Assembly (NCBI GenBank): GCA_910584045.1
Contig: CAJTYO010000043.1
Coordinates: forward strand, 1-23,502
From: an uncultured Oscillospiraceae bacterium
Lineage (GTDB): Bacteria > Bacillota > Clostridia > Oscillospirales > Oscillospiraceae
DNA: 23,502 nt
Reading direction: 5' to 3'
Shown here: piece after piece, positions 13,677 through 22,000 of the stretch
How the letters are laid out: every line of letters starts with the position of its first letter
Numbering within the stretch: position 1 is the stretch's first letter
The notes under the pieces: model-generated
Databases searched by the model: none
What the model saw: the letters and a program-made list of their open reading frames with translations, nothing else
Told to the model about the DNA's origin: nothing
Position numbers and translations under genes: made by a program

Positions 13677-14684
13677 TCATACCCCGAAGTCCGCCGCCAC
13701 TTTTTTCAGCATCTCCCGGATAGGCAGGTGGTAGGGGCACCGCTCCTCGCAGGCGCCGCATTCTACGCAGTCGGAGGCGTGGGCAGCCATTGCGCCATAC
13801 CGGCTCTTGGCCCAGTCGGCCAGCCCATAGCGGCTGAGGTAGCCGTGGAAGACAAAGTTGTTGGGGATGTCGATACCCTTGGTGCAGGGAGCACAGTAGC
13901 CGCAGCGGCGGCAGAAGCTGTTTCCCAGCTCTCGGCGCATGGTCTCTACCTTCTCCAGCTCCTCTACGGACAGGGGGGAGCCGCCCTCGGCGGCGGCCAC
14001 GTTTTCTTCCACCTCCTCGGGTGCGTACATGCCGGGCAGGACCACGTCGACGTTGGGATTGGCGGCGGCGAAGCGGATGGCCAGCCGCGCGTCCTCAATG
14101 GCCCCGCCGGCCAGGGACTTCATGTTGATGAAGCCGACATTCAGTTTTTTTGCCCGCTCCATCAGCTCGGCGGCCTGAGTCTCCACGATATTGTAGGGAA
14201 ACATGACGGTTTCCACCCACTCCAGCTCCAGGGCCCTCTCGAAGACCTCGGGCCCGTGGGCGGTGAGGCCGATGTGTCCGATCCTTCCGGCCTCTCTGGC
14301 TTCCAGCAGAGCTTCCAGCGCCCCGCCTGGAGCGCAGATCTGCTCCAGCTGCTTCAAGCTGGGGTTGTGGACCTGATAGACGTCGATGTAATCGGTGCGG
14401 AAATTGCGGAGGCTGGTTTCGATGTCTCTGGCCATGCCCTCCTTATCCCGGCTCATGGTTTTGGTTGCCAGAACAAATTTCTCCCGTCTTCCCTCAATGG
14501 CCTGGCCGATCAGCTCCTCGCTGACACTGTAGCCCCGGGCGGAGTCTATGTAGTTGATCCCTGCCGCCTCCACTGCGTCCAGCAGTTTTTGGGCGGCCGC
14601 TGCGTCGATGCGCTGGATGGGTATGCCCCCCAGCCCTACCCGGGAGACCTTCAAGCCGGTTTTGCCAAGTGTAACGTATTCCAT
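13677..14684 (-). CDS. Aldo/keto reductase with C-terminal 4Fe-4S domain
   Basis: A 335-residue cytoplasmic oxidoreductase. Residues 1-250 are the AKR barrel with the catalytic tetrad D47 and Y52 (YIDSARGY), K75 (LATKT) and H106 (YQVHN). Residues 255-320 add two ferredoxin-like clusters: C258-C261-C264-C267 (CRRCGYCAPC) and C306-C309-C312-C316 (CVECGACEERCP). This fused form is common in anaerobes; the Fe-S part presumably passes electrons to or from the NAD(P)H site, but the natural substrate is unknown. The start has GGAGGAGAAGG just upstream. A promoter lies at 14711-14739, and the separate promoter downstream suggests it is not part of the methionine operon, although no strong terminator is visible after it. 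Confidence 0.93.
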   Translation of the reverse strand: MEYVTLGKTGLKVSRVGLGGIPIQRIDAAAAQKLLDAVEAAGINYIDSARGYSVSEELIGQAIEGRREKFVLATKTMSRDKEGMARDIETSLRNFRTDYIDVYQVHNPSLKQLEQICAPGGALEALLEAREAGRIGHIGLTAHGPEVFERALELEWVETVMFPYNIVETQAAELMERAKKLNVGFINMKSLAGGAIEDARLAIRFAAANPNVDVVLPGMYAPEEVEENVAAAEGGSPLSVEELEKVETMRRELGNSFCRRCGYCAPCTKGIDIPNNFVFHGYLSRYGLADWAKSRYGAMAAHASDCVECGACEERCPYHLPIREMLKKVAADFGV

Positions 14685-14710
14685 GTCCTTCTCCTCCAGA
14701 TCAATACAAA

Positions 14711-14739
14711 ATAATAGGAAATATATTTGACTGTGCCAA
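14711..14739 (-). promoter_or_regulatory. Promoter TTGGCA-17-TATTAT for the aldo/keto reductase
   Basis: On the minus strand, TTGGCA (14734-14739) and TATTAT (14711-14716) are exactly 17 bp apart, about 30 bp before the start codon. Confidence 0.6.
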
Positions 14740-14947
14740 TACGTCCAGCCGCTTTGCCATCATTTTTACGGCGGGATCGCAAGGTAACGACGTCATCCCC
14801 CAGGATTTCCAACCGCGCCTTGGGGGCGAGTGTCTCCCGGAGGTGGGGCTGTCCCTCATAGAGCATCTTCAATTTGGGCAGCACCTCTCCCTGTTCGGCC
14901 GGCAGCGCACTGTGCCTGCCAAACTCTTCTGTCAGCTTTTCCAACAT
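14740..14947 (-). pseudogene. Probable gene fragment, product unknown
   Basis: A minus-strand frame starting MLEKLTEEFGRH has protein-like composition for about 70 residues (LPAEQGEVLPKLKMLYEGQPH and ARLEILGDDVV are plausible helix and strand). It then runs into AT-rich DNA that contains the aldo/keto reductase promoter, where the translation becomes unlike protein. No Shine-Dalgarno precedes the ATG. It may be the N-terminal remnant of a larger gene cut by rearrangement, or a chance frame. I do not recognise the family. The DNA from 14950 to 15045 shows nothing further. Confidence 0.3.
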
Positions 14948-15045
14948 TGCCAATATCTTTGTTATTCATAACGCCATCCATCTGTAAAATACGAATTTTT
15001 ACGCGGTTCAAGCGCCTGATAAACGAGGGGTTGCGGGCCTGCCAA

Positions 15046-15642
15046 TCAGCACTGTCTCTTTGTTTTAAAGCTTTTCGTTATGGGATAAACTGCAAAATAG
15101 CTAATCATACCGGACAGATGGAGGCAGGTCGATATCCAACCTGTGATCATTGGCAAAAGCATGATCACGGCTAAAACACATAAAATGAAATACAATATGC
15201 GTATCCCTGAAGAATATGTTTTCCACAAATCACGCATATTTACAATTCCGCCCGTTACAAAGGCGTATCCCACAGCGGATATACCGCACGCCAACTCATC
15301 TTGACCGTACAGCAGAGCCTGAAAGGCGACAGAAGAGAGAAGCATAGCCGCAATAAACACGATACATGTATTCTTTGAGCCTGTTTTGGCCTCCAATATA
15401 CAGCCAAACGGGATTATCATCAGATAGTTCATAAACAAGTGAACCCATAGAAACCACAAGGGAGCACCCTTGCTGCCATGCATAAATGTTCCGCTGATAT
15501 AGTGCCAAATATAGACCGGTTTGGAATGAAATGCGAACAGATCGTACATTCCCTCATAAAAAGAGGATGCAATAGCAAATAGTAAGCATACCGATGCCAG
15601 TGAAATTACAACAGGATATTTCTTCAGCAAATTCTGCACCAT
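15046..15642 (-). CDS. Rhomboid-like intramembrane serine protease
   Basis: A 198-residue membrane protein with about six hydrophobic segments. It carries the rhomboid hallmarks in order (numbered from the 15642 start): WHYISGTFMHGS in the first loop, HLFMN (H68, N72) in the second core helix, GISAVGYA with the candidate nucleophile S122, and HLSGMISYF with the catalytic H175. GISA instead of GxSG is a mild deviation. The start is moved inward: a promoter at 15684-15712 would begin transcription near 15677, at or after the longer frame's ATG (15681), whereas the ATG at 15642 has GGAG 7 nt upstream. Base composition is AT-rich compared with the genes on both sides, suggesting transfer. Substrate unknown. 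No obvious terminator follows. Confidence 0.82.
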   Translation of the reverse strand: MVQNLLKKYPVVISLASVCLLFAIASSFYEGMYDLFAFHSKPVYIWHYISGTFMHGSKGAPLWFLWVHLFMNYLMIIPFGCILEAKTGSKNTCIVFIAAMLLSSVAFQALLYGQDELACGISAVGYAFVTGGIVNMRDLWKTYSSGIRILYFILCVLAVIMLLPMITGWISTCLHLSGMISYFAVYPITKSFKTKRQC

Positions 15643-15683
15643 ATAATCGCTCCAATCCAAATCCCGACCTTCCAGGTTCATTC

Positions 15684-15712
15684 ATTATAGCACACGACAA
15701 AACCTTTATCAA
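15684..15712 (-). promoter_or_regulatory. Promoter TTGATA-17-TATAAT for the rhomboid gene
   Basis: On the minus strand, TTGATA (15707-15712) and TATAAT (15684-15689) have 17-bp spacing. The predicted start near 15677 excludes the ATG at 15681 and supports the internal start at 15642. Confidence 0.75.
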
Positions 15713-15734
15713 TTTCTTTTCGTGAGAACGCGTG

Positions 15735-15771
15735 AAAAAACGGCGGAGCCCCGTTTCCGGACTCCGCCGTA
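15735..15771 (-). terminator. Terminator of ftsH
   Basis: On the minus strand, ACGGCGGAGTCC is followed by a short loop and GGGGCTCCGCCGT, then TTTTTT. It lies immediately after the ftsH stop at 15776 and separates ftsH from the rhomboid promoter. Confidence 0.88.
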
Positions 15772-15775
15772 TCAT

Positions 15776-17842
<2,067 letters not shown>

Positions 17843-17905
17843 TTCCTTCTCCTTCTATATATCTTCGCGGGCGCACACAACCAAACCCGGAAGCGTCTAT
17901 CGTGC

Positions 17906-17934
17906 ATCCTATCACAAAATTGTCTCCGCCACAA
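17906..17934 (-). promoter_or_regulatory. Candidate ftsH promoter TTGTGG-17-TAGGAT
   Basis: On the minus strand, TTGTGG (17929-17934) and TAGGAT (17906-17911) are 17 bp apart, about 65 bp upstream of the ftsH start. The match is moderate, and no other pair fits better in the divergent gap. Confidence 0.4.
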
Positions 17935-17940
17935 GGAGTG

Positions 17941-17970
17941 TCTGTGGATTTTCTGTGAAATTTCTGTGAA
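17941..17970. repeat. Three TCTGTGRA repeats with 11-bp period between ftsH and rlmB
   Basis: TCTGTGGA (17941), TCTGTGAA (17952) and TCTGTGAA (17963) are spaced exactly 11 bp apart, one helical turn, so a protein could contact one face of the DNA. They lie upstream of both divergent promoters and could be operator sites for either gene. Confidence 0.45.
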
Positions 17971-17997
17971 TACCCCTTTCGGATCGCGGTGATTTGT

Positions 17998-18005
17998 GAT
18001 ATACT
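17998..18005 (+). promoter_or_regulatory. Extended -10 promoter element for rlmB
   Basis: TG-A-TATACT (17998-18005 region) is an extended -10. The -35 position (TTTCGG at 17977-17982) is poor, as is usual when the extended TG is present. It would start the rlmB transcript about 80 nt before the start codon. Confidence 0.5.
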
Positions 18006-18090
18006 GCCAACAATACCCCTATTCGATCCACTGTAAGCGGCCGGCGCTCCGGAGCAACCGTCTCTGGACACGCCGCCGGAAGGAGCTGAT

Positions 18091-18864
18091 ATGAGAGAAT
18101 TTGAGGACCGTGCCGCCCCGGAGAACCTGATCGAGGGCCGCAACGCGGTGACCGAGGCCCTGCGGGCCGGAACCGCTATCGATAAGCTGTATACCGCCCG
18201 CGGCGAGACGGACCACACTCTGGGCCGTCTCGTCGCCCGAGCCAGGGAGGCCGGCGTGGTGGTGGTGGAGTGCGACCGCCGGAAGCTGGACGCCATGAGC
18301 CAGACCCACAGTCACCAGGGGGTCATCGCTCTGGCCGCCGCCCACAGCTACGCCTCTGTGGAGGACATCCTCCGCCGGGCCGCCGGGCGGGAGGAGCCCC
18401 CTCTGGTAGTGGTTTGCGACGAGATTTCCGACCCCCACAACCTGGGGGCCATCATTCGCTCCGCCGAGTGCGCCGGTGCCCACGGTGTGATCGTCCCCAA
18501 GCGCCGCAGCGCGGGGCTCACAGCCGTGGTGGCCAAGACCAGCGCCGGGGCGGTCAGCCACCTCCCGGTGGCTCGTGTGCCCAACATCCCGGCGCTGCTT
18601 AAGGATTTGCAGAAAAAGGGCCTGTGGATTTTCGGTGCGGCCGCCGAGGGGGACCGGACCCTCTACAGCGCGGACCTCCGCTCCCCCGCCGCCATCGTCA
18701 TCGGCAGCGAGGGGGACGGCATGAGCCGCCTGGTCCGAGAGGGCTGCGACTTCCTGGTCAGCATCCCGATGAAGGGGCGCGTCAGCTCCCTCAACGCCTC
18801 TGCTGCCGCCGCCGTGCTGTTGTACGAGGCTGTGCGGCAGAGAAGCCTCCCAACGGAGCTCTGA
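18091..18864 (+). CDS. rlmB: 23S rRNA (guanosine-2'-O-)-methyltransferase, RlmB/TrmH family
   Basis: A SPOUT-class enzyme that transfers a methyl group from SAM to a ribose 2'-OH of rRNA, most likely G2251 in the peptidyl-transferase centre. The 257-residue length fits RlmB. Residues 12-85 form the small substrate-binding domain (LIEGRNAVTEAL to SHQGVIAL). The catalytic domain shows the three SpoU motifs in order: DPHNLGAIIRSAE with the conserved Asn and Arg, VIGSEGDGMSRLV, and IPMKGRVSSLNASAAAAVLLYE, which form the knotted SAM site. GGAAGGAGC lies 6-7 nt before the ATG. Its stop is 28 bp before the next gene's GTG, so it probably heads a three-gene operon with the P-type ATPase-like and GNAT genes. 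Distinguishing it from the related TrmH family rests on length and the N-terminal domain. Confidence 0.94.
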   Translation: MREFEDRAAPENLIEGRNAVTEALRAGTAIDKLYTARGETDHTLGRLVARAREAGVVVVECDRRKLDAMSQTHSHQGVIALAAAHSYASVEDILRRAAGREEPPLVVVCDEISDPHNLGAIIRSAECAGAHGVIVPKRRSAGLTAVVAKTSAGAVSHLPVARVPNIPALLKDLQKKGLWIFGAAAEGDRTLYSADLRSPAAIVIGSEGDGMSRLVREGCDFLVSIPMKGRVSSLNASAAAAVLLYEAVRQRSLPTEL

Positions 18865-18872
18865 GAAGGAGG

Positions 18873-18884
18873 CGGCGTACGCCG
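18873..18884. repeat. 12-bp perfect palindrome between rlmB and the ATPase-like gene
   Basis: CGGCGTACGCCG lies between the AGGAGG site and the GTG start. In mRNA it could shorten the effective distance between the ribosome site and the start codon, or it may be chance in GC-rich DNA. Confidence 0.35.
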
Positions 18885-18892
18885 TCGGCCCG

Positions 18893-21256
18893 GTGAGTGA
18901 AGAAGAGAGTTTTATGACGGAAAAAAAACAGGATAACCATCCTAATAATCAAATAGAGCCATCCCTGATGGATACCCAGCGGCTGCTGCTGGGCGTGGAC
19001 CTGCCGGAGGACGCGCCCTTCAGCCTGGACGAGATTCTGGCGGAGTTCAGCGGCGCTCAGGAAGCGGTCTCTCCTCCGGAGGAGCTGCCGGACCTTGTGC
19101 CTCCGCCAGAACCTATCCCGGAGCCGGTCCCAGAGCGCCCCTCCCGTCCGGAGACCATGCCCGTGTCCGCGCCGGAGCCCGAGAGTCCGCCGCCTGCGCC
19201 GCCCGGCGAACCGCCCAGGCGGCGCTTTCCCCTCCGCCCCCGTCCCGCGCCGGAGCCTGCGCCGCCACCGCAGCCGGAGGAGGAGACCTCTGCCCCGCCG
19301 GAGACCTCCGCCCGAGAGGCCGATGAACCGACGGAGGAGGACATGCTGGATCTGGCCTTCTGGGACGACTTTGCAGCCTCGGCGGGCCTTCAAATGGAGG
19401 AGCCCGCCTCAGAGGAGCCCGCCCCATCGCCCGGGCCCGCGCCGGAACAATCGGAGCCCGAACCTGAGGAGCCCTCCGTCTCCATGGAGGACGTGGTGGC
19501 CAGCACGGTGGACGCGGTAAAGGCTGTCCAGGAGAAGCGGCAGGAGAAGTTGCGCAAAAAGCTGGAGCGCGCCGCCCGGGAGCCCCGGAGCGTCAAACGC
19601 CGGGAGCCCGCCAGCCGCCGCCCCCTGCCGGAGGCAGACAGCGAGCCCTCTGCCGCTGAGACCGCCGCCCGGCACAAGCGCCGCTTCCGGGAGTGCCGCA
19701 GAGCCCTGACCCTCTCCTCCGTGGTGCTGGGGGTGCTGTGGACGCCATGGGTGCTGGAGAAGATGAACGTGGCCGTACCCTTTTTCAGCGAGAATGCCGA
19801 TAACGCCGCCCTGTGCGTACTTATCGCCCAGACGCTGCTGGCCATTCTCTGCTGGCCGGTGTACCGGGCTGCCGTAAACGCCCTGCGGGACGGGGCCTGG
19901 ACCGTATATGCCACGGCACTGCTGGCCACGGCGGTGACGCTGTTGGACGAGATGACCATGCTCCTGCTGCCCCAGCGGACCGACGCGGCTCCCCTCGGGG
20001 GAGTGGCGGCTGCGCTGAGCGTGTGGGCCCTGTGGGGGCTGACCGGCTGGCACCGGGGTATGGCGGAAACCTTCCGCATCGCTGCCATGGGCGAGCCAAT
20101 CCGGGTGGTGGACTGCCCCGGACGGTGCATCGCCCGGGGACGCGGCAGCGGCATGGGCTTTTACACCCGAGCCGCCATGGAGGACACCTCCGCCCAGTGG
20201 CAGCGGCTGCTGCTGCCGGTGCTGGCGGCGGCATCGCTGGTGTTTGCGGTGCTCTCCTCGTGGGGGCAGGACCGGCCCCAGGACTTTTTGTGGTGCTGGT
20301 CGGTGGTGCTGTGCGCCTCCTCCTCCCTGGTGTTTCCCATGGCTTTCTGCATCCCCTTCGGCCGGGCGGCCGCCCATCTGGCCCGCAGCGGGGCCGCTGT
20401 GGCGGGGATGTACGGCGCGTCCGCCTTTGCCGCCGAGCATCGGCTGTCGGTGACGGACGCAGATTTGTTCCCCCGGGGCTCGGCCACTCTGGCCGGGGTG
20501 AAGCTGTACGGCGAGGAGCGGGGCAGAGCCCTCTCCTACGCCGCCACCCTGACGGGGCAGAGCGGCGGACTGCTGGGCCGCCTGTTTCGTGACGCCTGCG
20601 ACCGGGAGCGCATCTCCCCCCAGGGGCTGGAGCACTTCCACATCCACGAGGAGGGCGGACTGGGCGGCATGATCCACGGGGAGACGGTGCTGGTGGGCAG
20701 CCCATCCTTCATGCGCCGCCAGGCGGTGCATATGCCCGCCGGCCTGAACTCCAAAACTGTGGTGTGCCTGTCGGTGGACGGCGAGCTGACGGCGGTGTTC
20801 CGCATTAAATACGGCGCTGCCGAGCCGGTGGAGTACGCCCTGCGGATTCTGCGGCGCAACGGCTTTCGGCTGGCCCTGGCCACCCGGGACGGCGTGGTGC
20901 AGCCCAAGTTTCTCAAGGCCCGCTTCGGCTGGGACGGCGGCGGGGAGCTGCCGGAGCCGGAGGAGCGGCTGCTCCTCAGCGACCAGGAGCGGGAGGCCGA
21001 GGGCCCCGAGGGCCTGCTGTACCGGGAGGGCCTGCTGCCCTACGCCTTTCTGGCGGTGGACAGCAAGCGGCTGTGCCAGACGGCGGCTGTGGGCAATCTG
21101 CTGTCCATTTTCAGCAGTATTGCCGGGGCCCTGTTGGGGTTCTATCTCACCTTTACCGGCAGCTACGGGGTGTTGACGCCCCTGCTGCTGATGATCTTCC
21201 TCCTGCTGTGGGCGGTCCCCATGCTGCCCCTGGTATGGACGGTGGATAAGGCGTAA
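18893..21256 (+). CDS. Degenerate P1B-type ATPase-like membrane protein with disordered N-terminus
   Basis: A 787-residue protein that I read as a pseudoenzyme derived from a heavy-metal P-type ATPase. Residues 1-260 are Pro/Glu-rich, mostly disordered, ending in a basic helical segment (VQEKRQEKLRKKLERA). Residues 271-390 form helices with WPVYRAAVNALRDGAW where P1B pumps have a 'pFyrgAwraLr.g' segment. Residues 399-440 resemble a shrunken actuator domain (MGEP in place of TGEP). Residues 440-520 match the CPC-helix region, but CPCAL reads CASSSL (474-479). DKTGT is replaced by TDADLFPRG (521-529). The N-domain keeps MIHGETVLVGSPSFM (593-607) but lacks the SEHP His. ATRDG (663-667) stands in for TGDN, and GDGxND is absent. 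Two final helices end it. The start may be GTG 18893 or ATG 18914; AGGAGG at 18867 is about 20 nt from the GTG. Function unknown. Confidence 0.8.
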   Translation: MSEEESFMTEKKQDNHPNNQIEPSLMDTQRLLLGVDLPEDAPFSLDEILAEFSGAQEAVSPPEELPDLVPPPEPIPEPVPERPSRPETMPVSAPEPESPPPAPPGEPPRRRFPLRPRPAPEPAPPPQPEEETSAPPETSAREADEPTEEDMLDLAFWDDFAASAGLQMEEPASEEPAPSPGPAPEQSEPEPEEPSVSMEDVVASTVDAVKAVQEKRQEKLRKKLERAAREPRSVKRREPASRRPLPEADSEPSAAETAARHKRRFRECRRALTLSSVVLGVLWTPWVLEKMNVAVPFFSENADNAALCVLIAQTLLAILCWPVYRAAVNALRDGAWTVYATALLATAVTLLDEMTMLLLPQRTDAAPLGGVAAALSVWALWGLTGWHRGMAETFRIAAMGEPIRVVDCPGRCIARGRGSGMGFYTRAAMEDTSAQWQRLLLPVLAAASLVFAVLSSWGQDRPQDFLWCWSVVLCASSSLVFPMAFCIPFGRAAAHLARSGAAVAGMYGASAFAAEHRLSVTDADLFPRGSATLAGVKLYGEERGRALSYAATLTGQSGGLLGRLFRDACDRERISPQGLEHFHIHEEGGLGGMIHGETVLVGSPSFMRRQAVHMPAGLNSKTVVCLSVDGELTAVFRIKYGAAEPVEYALRILRRNGFRLALATRDGVVQPKFLKARFGWDGGGELPEPEERLLLSDQEREAEGPEGLLYREGLLPYAFLAVDSKRLCQTAAVGNLLSIFSSIAGALLGFYLTFTGSYGVLTPLLLMIFLLLWAVPMLPLVWTVDKA

Positions 21257-21284
21257 TGCCGTAGTATTAAAGAAAGAGGTTTGC

Positions 21285-21821
21285 ATGAACAAGATCCAAT
21301 ATGCGCAGATAACGGAACATAATTTCAGCGGCACGTCTCTGGACGCATTCGTCCGCCGTCAGGAGGTCGCCCGCTGCTGGCGCTGGCGGGGCGGACAGTG
21401 GAAACTGCTGCCCGTTGCCTATGTGGAGGACTGGGACCTGGCAGGGCGGCGGCTCCGAGCCGGGAAGCTGCTGCGCAGCGTGCAGGACGGCGAAGCCGCT
21501 TACGGCGCTTGGGATGGGGATGCACTGGTGGGCTTTGCCCGCCTGGCCGGCCCGCGGTTTGGAAGCGCGATGCAATATATCGATCTGGCCCAGTTCCACG
21601 TCTCCGCGCCCTACCGGGGCCGTGGGATCGGACGGACGCTGTTTTCCATGGCCTGCCAAGGCGCCCGGGTGATGGGGGCGAAAAAGCTGTATATCTCCGC
21701 CCATTCCGCCGAGGAAACGATGGCCGCCTACCGCGCCTTGGGCTGCGTGGAGGCGGAGGAGATCAACTGGGACCTGGCGAAAAAGGAGCCCTGTGACGTG
21801 CAGATGGAGTATAGTCTATAG
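21285..21821 (+). CDS. GNAT-family N-acetyltransferase
   Basis: A 178-residue cytoplasmic acetyl-CoA-dependent acyltransferase. Motif A is clear: a strand FHVSAPY followed by RGRGIGRTLF (111-120), which binds the CoA pyrophosphate. Motif B follows as LYISAHSAEETMAAYRALGCVEAEEI, with the usual YRxLGC helix turn. The N-terminal third (rich in Trp/Arg, RCWRWRGGQWKLLP) is the variable acceptor-binding part and gives no clue to the substrate. AAAGAGG is about 6 nt before the ATG. It lies 28 bp after the ATPase-like gene on the same strand and is probably co-transcribed with it. Possible acceptors include small amines, antibiotics or protein N-termini; none can be chosen from sequence. Confidence 0.92.
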   Translation: MNKIQYAQITEHNFSGTSLDAFVRRQEVARCWRWRGGQWKLLPVAYVEDWDLAGRRLRAGKLLRSVQDGEAAYGAWDGDALVGFARLAGPRFGSAMQYIDLAQFHVSAPYRGRGIGRTLFSMACQGARVMGAKKLYISAHSAEETMAAYRALGCVEAEEINWDLAKKEPCDVQMEYSL

Positions 21822-21911
21822 GCCCTTCGGGGACCCTCTGATGGATTCATCAAAAAAGGCAGGTTGTTTTTGTTGATTTTGTCTAAATTCCGCAGCAAGA
21901 GAAAATTCCAG

Positions 21912-21940
21912 TTGTGCTAAATCGGAAAAAGTACTATAAT
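21912..21940 (+). promoter_or_regulatory. Promoter TTGTGC-17-TATAAT for the EF-G-like gene
   Basis: TTGTGC (21912-21917) and a perfect TATAAT (21935-21940) are separated by 17 bp, about 60 bp before the ATG at 22001. The surrounding AT-rich stretch (21840-21955) contrasts with the GC-rich genes on both sides. Confidence 0.75.
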
Positions 21941-22000
21941 TAATGTGTTAAGCAAGTCCGCACGCAGCGGGCACGATAAACGGAAGGAGACATAAACTCT

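Noticed and set aside
19409..21334. 641-residue minus-strand frame opposite the ATPase-like gene
   Set aside because: The plus-strand frame has membrane helices and P-type ATPase motifs. The minus translation is Gln/His/Gly-rich and has no fold-like pattern.
21822..21860. Terminator after the GNAT gene
   Set aside because: CCC-TTC-GGG gives only a short stem, and the following T-rich DNA is not adjacent. Too weak to call.
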